64,000 nucleotides of DNA from Bacillus sp. SD075 (lineage in GTDB: Bacteria > Bacillota > Bacilli > Bacillales > DSM-1321), in the NCBI RefSeq assembly GCF_017355165.1, contig NZ_JADILK010000007.1, forward strand, positions 118,085 through 182,084. Reading direction: 5' to 3'. Position numbers and translations under genes: made by a program. The notes beneath the pieces were generated by a model that was not told the origin of the DNA, did not search any database, and worked only from the letters and a program-made list of their open reading frames with translations. Each line of letters opens with the position of its first letter. Within the stretch, counting starts at the first letter, position 1. Shown here in pieces: positions 53,906-62,852 of the stretch.

Positions 53906-54504
53906 AAAAAGAGACAGGGGATATGAACTGTAACCCGAATAATGGACACTTATAAAAAAGTCCATTATTCGGGTTTTTTGTGTTCTTTTGCAATAAACCC
54001 GTTATAATTAAATCAAATGAGGAGAACGGGGATTATACAATGAGGAAAATTCAATTTACAGAATTTCAGCGTAAACAATTAGAGAACAATCAAAGACCTT
54101 AGACTGCTTAATGGCTTCATTGGGCGGAAACGTCCACCCTGAGGCGCTTCTTCATTCTGACCAAGGCGTATACATTACACACATCCTGAATACCGCAAAA
54201 GAGTGAAGGAACTTGGATTCACTCAGTCGATGTCGCGCAAAGGAAATTGCTTAGATAACGCACCAATGGAGTCCTTCTTTGGTCATTTCAAAGATGAAAT
54301 AGATGCCACTACATGTAAAACGGTAGCTGAATTAAGATGGGAAATTGGAAACTATATGGAGTATTACAACTCGACTCGCTATCAATGGGGATTAAAAAAG
54401 ATGACCCCAGAACAGTACCGAGGTGATCTACTAGCTGCTTAAAAGGTCCTTTTTATAAACTGTCTAATTTCTTGGTAACAGTTCAATATGTCCTGTCTCT
54501 TTTT
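53906..54504 (+). terminator. cysJI terminator split by an insertion sequence
   Basis: AAAAAGAGACAGG (53906-53918) and its exact complement CCTGTCTCTTTTT (54492-54504) are 574 bases apart. Removing the IS element and one copy of its ATA duplication restores a 13-bp stem with an 8-base loop (GGATATGT) and a T-rich tail. This is the ancestral terminator 8 bases after cysI. Within the IS, a separate hairpin (53934-53947 with 53960-53973, then TTTTTT) now sits closest to cysI and may replace it. Confidence 0.8.
53924..54485 (+). mobile_element. Internally deleted IS3-family element (IS150-like)
   Basis: Terminal inverted repeats TGAACTGTAACC (53924-53935) and GGTAACAGTTCA (54474-54485) are flanked by a 3-bp direct repeat ATA (53921-53923, 54486-54488), typical of IS3 elements. 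orfA survives only as about 20 codons (ATG 54040, MRKIQFTEFQRKQLENNQ). orfB begins within the second catalytic-Asp region (LLHSDQG) and, after a frameshift, continues QSMSRKGNCLDNAPMESFFGHFKDE with the catalytic Glu, ending at 54442. It cannot transpose by itself. Confidence 0.9.
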
Positions 54505-54600
54505 CTTTTAAAATTTTCCGGCTTGTATTTTTCAATTCCTTCACTTTATGATAGAAGGGACTTTGGAGGCAGGAATCCAGTTCCACTATAGTAAATTCGG

Positions 54601-54895
54601 TTAATCACATGGTAGTTGGTTGACTTGATTCTGCTTATAAACAATCTTGGAGATTGTGACACTCGGTTCGTAAAGAACCAATAAAGGAATGATGAGCAGG
54701 ATATCCGAGATGAAATCTGGAGGAGTTGTTAATAGTTGATACGACAATGAGGATAAATAAGTGAGTTTTATCTTCCCCTCACAGATTTTAGAATCCCCAG
54801 TCTCGCTAAAAATATCACGAGCAACGCATCTCAAATAACAAGCCGAACGGTAAAATCAGGTTAATAAGGAAACGAAGGTATTTATCTACTGCTCA
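54601..54895 (-). pseudogene. tatC: C-terminal remnant of TatC
   Basis: On the minus strand, pieces in changing frames match the C-terminal half of the twin-arginine translocase TatC. LINLILPFGLLFEM is read first, then FLARLGIL in another frame, then STPPD-like LLTTPPDFISDILLIIPLL and VLYEPSVTISKIVY. Frameshifts separate them and the first half is absent. It lies just beyond the IS remnant. A functional TatC must be encoded elsewhere. Confidence 0.7.
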
Positions 54896-55127
54896 TCGTT
54901 TAAAACTTCCTGCTATAAACAATCGTTAACTCTGATTTTTTCCTCTTCCACTTTATCCTTATTAACTAACCCTTTGGTTACACTTTTAGTTCAAAGTTCG
55001 TCCAAAAGCTATTCCCGATGTCAGGTGATTTTTTAGACCAAAAATCACAAGTGCAAGGATTAGAATGATAAATAGCCCTGAACACAGGTATTTTGAAACA
55101 TAACATTCACTTCAATCGTCTAACTAC
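54896..55127. other. Gene-free stretch
   Basis: No gene. GTGATTTTT and AAAAATCAC form an AT-rich hairpin at 55025-55048, about 80 bases beyond the stop of the minus-strand RidA gene, and may act as its weak terminator. Confidence 0.35.
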
Positions 55128-55670
55128 TTATTTTACCTTACCTTTATAGGCTACTTCTGCTTCAATTTCAATCAGATAATCAGGAGAAACCAGACTATCC
55201 ACTCCTACTGTTGATCGAGCTGTTTTGACTGGATTTTCCTTTGTGTTAAAAAACAGAGCGTAAGCATTAAACCAACCTTGATAGTCTGGTGTATCTTCTT
55301 TATTTGGATCTGGTGCGACATACACACGCAGATAGGTTACATCAGCGAGGGAAAGTCCTTTTGTTTTCAAATCTGCTTTTAATCTCTCTAAGATTCCGAT
55401 TGCCTGCCTTTCTGTATTGCCATATCTCTCATAAATAGTTTTTCCATCTTTTTTTAAAAGCGGAGCTACTGTTCCACTAAACGATAATTGGTTATAGCTT
55501 TGAGGTACAGCAACTGAACTGGAAATCGCAGAAGTTGGGGACCCAAAGAAAGTCACTTTTCCAGAGTTCAATTCATCTTTTTCGCTACTTGCGGAAGCAA
55601 AGGAGAATCCCATGATTACACTTATACCTATTACAGAAGTAGCGATAATGGATTTCAAAGTTTTTTTCAT
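55128..55670 (-). CDS. Exported RidA (YjgF/YER057c/UK114) family protein
   Basis: 180 residues. The first about 28 form a signal peptide (MKKTLKSIIATS, hydrophobic core, then FASASSE), unusual for RidA, which is normally cytoplasmic and destroys reactive imines. The mature part keeps the fold segments FSGTVAPLL, ERYGNTERQAIGILERL, VTYLRVYV, and the C-terminal VGVDSLVSPDYLIEIEAEV; the usual final arginine-containing GxxxIRV-type segment is modified. AAAGGAG precedes ATG 55670. Confidence 0.85.
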   Translation of the reverse strand: MKKTLKSIIATSVIGISVIMGFSFASASSEKDELNSGKVTFFGSPTSAISSSVAVPQSYNQLSFSGTVAPLLKKDGKTIYERYGNTERQAIGILERLKADLKTKGLSLADVTYLRVYVAPDPNKEDTPDYQGWFNAYALFFNTKENPVKTARSTVGVDSLVSPDYLIEIEAEVAYKGKVK

Positions 55671-56251
55671 AAAGCCAGCTCCTTTATTTAGAAAAAAATC
55701 GATAGGTTAGCTCAGTTTCTTAAGAAGTGACCTTACCTTCTTTTATAATTTCTTACTGATTCAAAAGCATCTGCCATCCAAGTTAAATAACTGAGTTGTT
55801 CACCAGCAAGATGAAATTCTACCTTGTAGCATATTTAATATGTAGTAGTTTTTACGAATAGCTGAAGAATATTCAATCCATCCGCTTTCATTGTAAAGTG
55901 CGTGTTCAATGAATCCCAAGATTGGTTTTCACCAGACACTTGACAAAATTGTGAGCGAAAGCACCGATAATAAGGGGTAACTTTTGTATTTGGATTACTT
56001 GAATCTCTCGTTCCAGTCACTTTTCGGATTCCAGATAAGTAACCGCTGACCATCATTTTGAAACGAATAAGTAATCCTAATTAGGGCCTGCCATATGCTC
56101 CGAGGCAAAAGGTAGTAGTGTTCTAATGTTTAATACATTCGACAACAATTGATGATCTTATCCCTCAACCATCTTCACCGTAAAAATTGATATACATATA
56201 GACTTTTACTTTACCCTTAAAAGGTTCGCCCCAATGAATTGAAGTATTAAA
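55671..56251. other. Gene-poor stretch with possible gene debris
   Basis: A 73-codon minus-strand frame (56056 to 55835, beginning MMVSGYLSGIRKVTG) and a separate open fragment near 56165-56245 (SIHWGEPFKGKVKVYMYINFYG) could be pieces of one decayed gene. Neither has a recognisable family or a good ribosome site. Confidence 0.35.
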
Positions 56252-56276
56252 GGCTGTCGAGAGTTTCTCGACGGCC
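56252..56276 (-). terminator. Terminator of the minus-strand ger operon
   Basis: GGCTGTCGAGA and TCTCGACGGCC form a stem of 10-11 bp including one G-U pair. On the minus strand it is followed by TTTAATACTT. It lies about 125 bases beyond the gerC-like stop. Confidence 0.65.
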
Positions 56277-56399
56277 TGGGAGAGGAATGTTTTCCTGGAA
56301 ATGCAAGTTGGCAAGGGGACCCATGTTTTTTGTTTTAGAGATATGTTCAGTGGTCTGGTTACTTACTGACAGTCTGTAAGCAGTATTTCTATAATTAAC

Positions 56400-57485
56400 T
56401 TATTCAGAGACCCCGGTTTGGATGATGTTAACTGTAGTTTCTATATTAATGTCCATCTTCGGATAAATCTTTTTCCAATGTTCATAGGTCATTTTTTTAT
56501 TTTTGGCGTGATATTTTTCCTTTAAGCCAATCGGGTCAAGGGATTTTTTCTGAAAATCAGTAATAAGTCGGTTTGCTTGCTTGGTTAAATCATCTTCCAT
56601 TTCCTTTTCAATTTTTTTTATCATCTTTCTATTGGTAAGGTTGTCACTTCGCATGGATTCCTTGATTTGTCCTTTGATTTTGATCTTAATCGTGATCGAG
56701 TGACTACTCTCTGATTCAGATACCTCATAACTTGAACCGCTTCGGATACTTTCCACTACGATATCGCTTTTCTTCTTGTCTTTTAATTTGAATTTGTATA
56801 TTCCCCGCTTATGATGTTGAACTAATGTCTTAAAAATGAACATATCACCCGTTGGAACTTTCGTGACCATCTTATTTTCATGAAATAGGGCAACTCCAGA
56901 AACGGCCACTTCATGATTGATTAATTTAATTAAAGGAAGAAACGAATCGCCGCCAGCTTCTAGAGAGTTTCCTAAAAAAAGATGGAGGTTAGTATCCGGT
57001 CCGTTCCCTGTTTCATTCTGTTGGTTAATCAAATCCGATAAAAAGATTCCTATATTCACATTCGTATTTGGTGGTTTCGTATTGATTACATCCTTGACCT
57101 TCCCTTCAACGACAGCCAAAATGACCCTGTTTCCAAGTTGTGGTTCACGGTAGAGATAATCGGTGAGTTCAGTCATTCCGATTTCACGAACCATTTTCTC
57201 GCTGAATAAAACGATGCGTGTCTGTCCTAGCAATACCGGCTTATCCGCTTTTTTGGAAACGACAGCCTGGACATCACTCGTTGTAGTCGATGTTCCACTT
57301 AAAATTTGATTTTTACCCATCTTATCCTGTTGGAAGATAGGGATGACGAACATTCCTTCGATATGATCATTCTTTAGTATATCGTAGCCAATGGCTTGGG
57401 ACATATTGACTTCGTCAACCACCCTTGGCTCGGCACAGCTGCAAAGGAGGGGGAAAGCCAATATAAAAAGAAATAATTTTCTCAT
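56400..57485 (-). CDS. Ger(x)C family germinant receptor lipoprotein
   Basis: 361 residues, the C subunit of a spore inner-membrane germinant receptor. The signal peptide MRKLFLFILAFPLL ends in the lipobox LCSC. The family segments EVNMSQAIGYDI, VLFSEKMVREIG and the C-terminal NIETTVNIIQTG are present. It overlaps the B subunit gene by 4 bp. Expression in the forespore would be expected from family knowledge. The germinant is not predictable. Confidence 0.9.
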   Translation of the reverse strand: MRKLFLFILAFPLLCSCAEPRVVDEVNMSQAIGYDILKNDHIEGMFVIPIFQQDKMGKNQILSGTSTTTSDVQAVVSKKADKPVLLGQTRIVLFSEKMVREIGMTELTDYLYREPQLGNRVILAVVEGKVKDVINTKPPNTNVNIGIFLSDLINQQNETGNGPDTNLHLFLGNSLEAGGDSFLPLIKLINHEVAVSGVALFHENKMVTKVPTGDMFIFKTLVQHHKRGIYKFKLKDKKKSDIVVESIRSGSSYEVSESESSHSITIKIKIKGQIKESMRSDNLTNRKMIKKIEKEMEDDLTKQANRLITDFQKKSLDPIGLKEKYHAKNKKMTYEHWKKIYPKMDINIETTVNIIQTGVSE

Positions 57486-58573
57486 AAACGTTTCCTCATT
57501 TTCTTTATATAAATGACGGCCAAAAGAAGAGGCAAGTATAAAACAAGGAAGAGTACGCCGTATGGATTGATTATTTTATTCAATATATCTAATGTATCAA
57601 CATCAAAAACGAATATATTGATAAGCAGGATGATAATGGACATCCCCCATAATGGATACTTTTGCTGAACATTGAATAAACGCTTGAAACCTCGGCTTGC
57701 AGCCCACAGAGCGATGGTCATGTTGGGAATGATGACGATGGCCCACCAAGAAACGTCTATATATTCAAATCGTTGTATAAAGGGCAATTCGACAATACTG
57801 GTCATTGTCAGCGTCGGCCAAACAGTCAGTACCAACTGTTTTTGTGAATAAAAAACAATTGAAACCAAATAAACCAATACGGCTATTAAGGTTGTTGTTA
57901 ATGCCCCTCCATGAGCATATTTTTGTGAAGTTTTAGCATCTTTGATGAACGGATAAAACATAAGGATCATTTCAAAACCAAGCATCGTTAATGAAGTACT
58001 TCTGGTTCCTTTCAATATATCCAATAGAGTGTGATGGAAAACAGGAAGCAAATTGGTGAATTCAGAGTATTTCATTGCATAGAATAGGACAAATAAAAGC
58101 CAGTATGTCAAAATGGAGCCTAAAAAGGCAATACCGGTAATAGTACGGAACCCTCCTGTATTTATATAATAAATCAGGATCAGGAAAACCAAGGAGAACG
58201 CCCAAGAACCCACTTCTTCAAACATCCATACATGTATGACATTTATATAGCTAATCATGATAGTCATTCCTAGAATCAAAAAGTAGAGTATGAATAATAG
58301 ACTGAAGAAATTCCCGATCCAATTTCCGAATGCATGATTATTGGCCGAAATGATATCCCCAGGGACGATACTGAAGATTTTATATATGACCCAAATTAAT
58401 ATGTGAACGACCAGGCCGGCTAATAATATCGAAATCCAGCCATCTGTACCCGTTGTCTTCGCTAAAACCCTTTGAAAACTTAAAACGCCTACTCCTGTTT
58501 GCATGGAATGTACTAAAAAAAACACATAGAACGGTGAGACCTTATACTTTTCATTTACTCCCGCTTGGTTCAT
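57482..58573 (-). CDS. GerAB/GerBB family germinant receptor permease-like subunit
   Basis: 363 residues with about 10 hydrophobic segments (APC-superfamily-like spore germination permease). The start KVSPFYVFFLVHSMQTGVGVLSFQ and the internal WISILLAG are typical. In this receptor class the B subunit binds the germinant. ATG 58573 has GAGGGT upstream; it lies 18 bases after the A subunit gene and overlaps the C subunit gene. Confidence 0.9.
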   Translation of the reverse strand: MNQAGVNEKYKVSPFYVFFLVHSMQTGVGVLSFQRVLAKTTGTDGWISILLAGLVVHILIWVIYKIFSIVPGDIISANNHAFGNWIGNFFSLLFILYFLILGMTIMISYINVIHVWMFEEVGSWAFSLVFLILIYYINTGGFRTITGIAFLGSILTYWLLFVLFYAMKYSEFTNLLPVFHHTLLDILKGTRSTSLTMLGFEMILMFYPFIKDAKTSQKYAHGGALTTTLIAVLVYLVSIVFYSQKQLVLTVWPTLTMTSIVELPFIQRFEYIDVSWWAIVIIPNMTIALWAASRGFKRLFNVQQKYPLWGMSIIILLINIFVFDVDTLDILNKIINPYGVLFLVLYLPLLLAVIYIKKMRKRL

Positions 58574-58591
58574 ATAGGACCCTCATTAAAA

Positions 58592-60118
58592 TCATTCATT
58601 AAAATCATTTTTTTTGATTCTTGGTTTTTTGGGCTGTGGCTGTCTGGATATATCATCAGGACGTAAATTTACAGGTCTCCGCTTGAAAAGATTTAAGGGA
58701 AGCCGAACAAAGCTGTCTTTCCAATCTTGCATGCGAAATGGGTATATCGGTTCAAGGTATGGGTGTCCCATCGACGTTAATTTGATGAGGTGGGTCATCA
58801 AAAACACGGCCGCTATCGTAATCCCGAGCAGCCCCCAAATTTGGGCCCCCACTAAAAAGGGGAACCGGAGTAACCGAATGGCATTACCCATTTTATAAAT
58901 AGGCGTAACAAAAGATGCCAGTGCTGAGAGGGCAACGATGATCAATAAGATATTACTGGTCAAACCGGCTACAACGGCAGCTTGACCGATAACGATACCG
59001 CCGACGATACCTAATGTTTGGCCTACCTTAGTTGGCAGCCTGGCAGCCGCTTCACGTAATAACTCTATGGAGATCTCCAAGAATAAGGCTTCGATCAAAG
59101 GCTGGAAAGGTATTAAGTTTCTTGAAGTGACGATTGTTTCCAAAAGATCTTTAGGTATCAGTTCATAATGATAAGTCAGCACCGCTACATAAATAGGGGT
59201 GGCAAATATCGAAAAAGCAACCGCGAATATCCTTAATAAGCGGAAGGCAGATGCCGGAACCCATGGCATATTATAATCTTCCATGGTTATAAAGTATTCC
59301 AACAAAATGGTTGGTGTAATAAGTGCAGAAGACGACCTATCGATTAACATAGCTACTTTACCTTCAGTCAATGCACTTGCGATGCGATCAGGCCTTTCCG
59401 TATTTAAAAAAAGGGGAAATAAGGTATTCGAATCATCATAAAGCAATTGCGCGAGATTGGAGCCGTCCAATATTTCATCAAACTCTACGTCATTGATCCT
59501 TTGGATAACATTATCGACATTTTCCTGATCAACGATCCCTTTTATAGATAAAACCGCCACTTTCGTTTTAGACAACGATCCCACAGTCTGTTCACTTACT
59601 TGCAATCCAGGGATAGGCAGTCTTTTTCTGACTAGATTCAGATTAATATCAATATCCTCGACAAAAGCTTCTTGAGCACTTATGATTCCAAATTCAAGTT
59701 CAGGCTGCTCAACTTGCCTTCCTTGTTGGGCCGCAACATTGATTAATAGGCATTCATCAAGATTCGTATCTAAACGTATGGCAATTTCGCCTCTCATGAT
59801 CCTTTCTTCGATTACAACCTTGGTACTGGTGATAAGTGTATTTTCTATAGGAATGTTTTCTTTCATTTGCTCCAAATTTAGCGCTTCCAGAGTTGGTATG
59901 ACAGAAAGAACACTTTTATGAAGTTCCTGTGCATCAATTAAGGAACGATAAAAAGAAATCCAATAGCCTACACCATTAAATGTTCCTTGATGGTTTATGA
60001 AATCATTGGATGAAGAAAGGGTATTGAATAAATCCTTTACATCCGAAACATTATTTAATTCATCATTTTTATCGTTTGGTTGCTTGGTTTTTTTTTTTGA
60101 ATTTCCACGGTTAAACAA
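58592..60118 (-). CDS. GerAA family germinant receptor A subunit
   Basis: About 508 residues: a hydrophilic N-terminal domain (about 1-280) and a C-terminal membrane domain with four or more spans. GerA hallmarks are NTERPDRIASALTEGKVAMLIDRSS (in parts), EISIELLREAAARLPTKVGQTLGIVGG and IGQAAVVAGLTS. TTG 60118 has GAGGTG six bases upstream and is preferred to GTG 60127, which would overlap that site. First gene of the minus-strand ger operon. Confidence 0.9.
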   Translation of the reverse strand: MFNRGNSKKKTKQPNDKNDELNNVSDVKDLFNTLSSSNDFINHQGTFNGVGYWISFYRSLIDAQELHKSVLSVIPTLEALNLEQMKENIPIENTLITSTKVVIEERIMRGEIAIRLDTNLDECLLINVAAQQGRQVEQPELEFGIISAQEAFVEDIDINLNLVRKRLPIPGLQVSEQTVGSLSKTKVAVLSIKGIVDQENVDNVIQRINDVEFDEILDGSNLAQLLYDDSNTLFPLFLNTERPDRIASALTEGKVAMLIDRSSSALITPTILLEYFITMEDYNMPWVPASAFRLLRIFAVAFSIFATPIYVAVLTYHYELIPKDLLETIVTSRNLIPFQPLIEALFLEISIELLREAAARLPTKVGQTLGIVGGIVIGQAAVVAGLTSNILLIIVALSALASFVTPIYKMGNAIRLLRFPFLVGAQIWGLLGITIAAVFLMTHLIKLTSMGHPYLEPIYPFRMQDWKDSFVRLPLNLFKRRPVNLRPDDISRQPQPKKPRIKKNDFNE

Positions 60119-60330
60119 TGCTGTCACCTCTAAACTAATGCTTGTTATTCTAGCATTTGCAATTTAATTACATATTAACCATTTGGGATTGTTAAGGGTG
60201 CTCGTTTAGGAAAGGGAATACATTATAAGGATCCTTGGTATAAAAGCTGTCACTATTTCCTGTTCGAATAAAAAAAATGAAAATAGAGGAAACTGATACA
60301 ATAAAACGCATTTAAGCAAAGGAGTTCACC
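60119..60330. promoter_or_regulatory. Divergent region between the two ger operons
   Basis: About 210 bases that must hold both ger promoters. SigG-type boxes would be expected. I find GAATA at about 60265 and CATAC-poor AT-rich sequence but no convincing -35/-10 pair on either strand. AAAGGAG at 60317-60323 is the ribosome site of the plus-strand gene. Confidence 0.35.
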
Positions 60331-61761
60331 ATGGAAAGTAAACCCTTGCATATAAGATTGGATCAAAAGCAGGAAAAATTGAAATCTGAATTGGATATGC
60401 AGGACGATGTAGTTTTTAAACGGATATTCATTCCCGGTTATGAAGTTTCAGGATTATTTGTATTCGTCAATGGAACGATGGATTATCCTGCATTCAATGA
60501 TATAGTCCTGGATTTATCCGCTGGACAGGTCGAATCAGGGCACCCAGTTTCCATCGAGAAGCTGGTCATTTCCAAAATCTGTTCAGTCAGGGAACAAGAT
60601 GTCGATACATACGAAAAAGCCAAGGAACATATTTTTGACGGGAAAACCCTTTTATTTATAGATGGAATGGCAGATGGTTATGTTTTGAATCTGGAAAAGG
60701 AGAAAATTCGTACACTGGGTGAACCTTCGACAGAGAGGGTTGTCCGTGGACCGAAGCTTGGGTTTATCGAAAGTCTCCAGGAAAATATCGGCTTGATAAG
60801 GCAATTTTCAAACCATCCCAATCTAATCGTCAAACAACAGAAGTTCGGGACGCTTGAAAAGCGGGAAGTTGCCATAATCTATTATCAAGGAAAAGCAAGC
60901 GATTCTTTGTTAAAAGAAGTGAATAAACGGCTAAATGGAGTAAAGGCTACCGATCTCCAAGACTCTGGGATGCTTGAAGAATTAATTGAAGATACATCTT
61001 TTAGTCCTTTCCCACAGATGCAGAATACGGAGCGTCCGGATAAAGTATTGGCGGCATTACAGGAAGGGAGGGTGGTCATCATGGTTGATGGCTCGCCATT
61101 TGCTTTGATGGCACCTTCGACGATTACGATGCTGCTGCAATCACCTGATGATTATTATGAAAGGTGGGTAGCGGGTTCTTTTCTACGCATTCTTCGTTAC
61201 TTTTCTTTATTTATTACCGTTTTTCTGTCAGGAATTTATATCTCCTTGGTTTCGTTCAACCCTGGATTGCTGCCGACGGAACTAGCGATGACCATCGCTG
61301 GTACAAGGGATAACGTGCCATTTCCGCCTTTTGTTGAAGCAATCATAATGGAATTGACGATTGAACTGCTTCGTGAAGCAGGCATTCGGCTTCCGGCGCC
61401 CATTGGGCAAACGGTTGGATTGGTTGGTGGTGTCATTATTGGACAGGCAGCCGTTCAAGCGAATATTGTGAGTTCCCTCATGGTCATAATCGTTGCGATT
61501 ACGACGATTACCTCTTTTACGGTGCCACAATATAGCTTTGGACTGGCATTCAGGGCATTAAGGTTCGGGGCGATGATTTTTTCCGCCGTTCTAGGCCTAT
61601 ATGGGACCACTTTATTCTTTATCATCGTTATCAGCCATTTGTCGAAATTGACTAGCTTTCAAGAACCTTATTTTCAACCGACGGATTTTATCGGTAAAAA
61701 GACTTGGAAGGACGCGTTCCTCCGGTTACCGAAGCGGAAAAAAGGGGGAGAATTTTCTTGA
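60331..61761 (+). CDS. GerAA family germinant receptor A subunit (second operon)
   Basis: 476 residues with the same layout as the minus-strand paralogue: hydrophilic N-terminal domain and a membrane domain. Hallmarks are NTERPDKVLAALQEGRVVIMVDG (in parts), ELTIELLREAGIRLPAPIGQTVG and VIIGQAAVQANIVS. The N-terminal half differs strongly from the paralogue, as expected if the receptors recognise different signals. ATG 60331 follows AAAGGAG; the end overlaps the B subunit start by 4 bp. Confidence 0.92.
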   Translation: MESKPLHIRLDQKQEKLKSELDMQDDVVFKRIFIPGYEVSGLFVFVNGTMDYPAFNDIVLDLSAGQVESGHPVSIEKLVISKICSVREQDVDTYEKAKEHIFDGKTLLFIDGMADGYVLNLEKEKIRTLGEPSTERVVRGPKLGFIESLQENIGLIRQFSNHPNLIVKQQKFGTLEKREVAIIYYQGKASDSLLKEVNKRLNGVKATDLQDSGMLEELIEDTSFSPFPQMQNTERPDKVLAALQEGRVVIMVDGSPFALMAPSTITMLLQSPDDYYERWVAGSFLRILRYFSLFITVFLSGIYISLVSFNPGLLPTELAMTIAGTRDNVPFPPFVEAIIMELTIELLREAGIRLPAPIGQTVGLVGGVIIGQAAVQANIVSSLMVIIVAITTITSFTVPQYSFGLAFRALRFGAMIFSAVLGLYGTTLFFIIVISHLSKLTSFQEPYFQPTDFIGKKTWKDAFLRLPKRKKGGEFS

Positions 61762-62852
61762 GCCAAGCAGACGGCAAAATTGTTAGTGGGGAATTGGCCT
61801 CGATCATTTCATGCGCTATGTTAGGAGTTGGGATGCTTACGCTTCCAAGGACGATAACGGAAAAGATTAATTCATCCGATGGATGGATCGTCTTGTTTTT
61901 TAATGGGATCGCTATTGCCCTTTTCATCTGCTTATTGGTTGTACTGTTAAAAAAGCATAAGGTGGCTAACTATTACAAATACATGGAGGAAGCCTATGGA
62001 ATGTGGCTCTCCAAAATTATTGGGTTGATCGTAGTGGTGTACTTTATAGGTGTGGCCAGCTTTGAGGTTCTTGCGATGAGTGAAATGGTCCGATTTTATT
62101 TGTTGGAGAATACGCCGATTGAAATAGTGATGCTCACATTGATTTTAGCAAGTGTCCATCTTTTGACAGGCAAAATTAAAGCGATTGCAAAGGTGTGCGT
62201 CTTTTTTCTACCACTGACAATTGTTATCGTCTTGTTCATTTATATGTTCAGTATAAAAGTAGTTGATATAAAAAACCTGCAGCCTGTTCTTGGAAAAGGA
62301 GTCCTCCCTGTAATGAAAGGAATGGGCTCCGGGACTTTGTCTTTTTTTGGAATTGAACTTTTCATCTTTTTGTTTGGCGTCGTTAAAAATCAAGAAAAGA
62401 TAAAAAGTGGCGTTTTAATCGGTTTTTTCATACCGATGATTTTATATGTGATTACATATGTCCTGGTAGTCGCTACACTTACTGTTCCTGAAGTCAAAGC
62501 TGTTACATGGCCAACCATATCTTTTATTCAATCTTATGAAGTAAAAGGGATATTTATAGAGCGTTTAGAGCTGTTTCTCTTAATCACCTGGATTCTTCAG
62601 TTCTTTTGTACACATGCAATTTACTATTACTTCGCAGCAGAAGGACTGACGAAAATTTTCAACAATTCATTTTCAACGAACCTTATTGTTTTGGTTCCAA
62701 TCATTTTTTTTCTCGCCAAAATCCCTAAAAATACAATCGAGATTTTTAAAATGAGCGATTTGCTGGGCTATGTATTTCCCTTTATATTGATTGGCTTGCC
62801 AATTTTTACATTCGCAATCGTTCAAGTGAAAAGGAGTAGAAGAAGCGGATGA
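61758..62852 (+). CDS. GerAB family germinant receptor permease-like subunit (second operon)
   Basis: About 364 residues with about 10 hydrophobic segments, beginning SQADGKIVSGELASIISCAMLGVGML. The start is TTG 61758, overlapping the A subunit stop (TTGA) and seven bases after AAAGGGGGAG; the longer frame upstream would overlap the A gene by 58 bp and lacks a site. It overlaps the C subunit gene by 4 bp. Germinant binding is the expected role. Confidence 0.9.
   Translation: MSQADGKIVSGELASIISCAMLGVGMLTLPRTITEKINSSDGWIVLFFNGIAIALFICLLVVLLKKHKVANYYKYMEEAYGMWLSKIIGLIVVVYFIGVASFEVLAMSEMVRFYLLENTPIEIVMLTLILASVHLLTGKIKAIAKVCVFFLPLTIVIVLFIYMFSIKVVDIKNLQPVLGKGVLPVMKGMGSGTLSFFGIELFIFLFGVVKNQEKIKSGVLIGFFIPMILYVITYVLVVATLTVPEVKAVTWPTISFIQSYEVKGIFIERLELFLLITWILQFFCTHAIYYYFAAEGLTKIFNNSFSTNLIVLVPIIFFLAKIPKNTIEIFKMSDLLGYVFPFILIGLPIFTFAIVQVKRSRRSG

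Noticed and set aside
54203..54442. 79-residue transposase as a functional gene
   Set aside because: It is only the C-terminal part of IS3-type OrfB and lacks the first catalytic Asp region.
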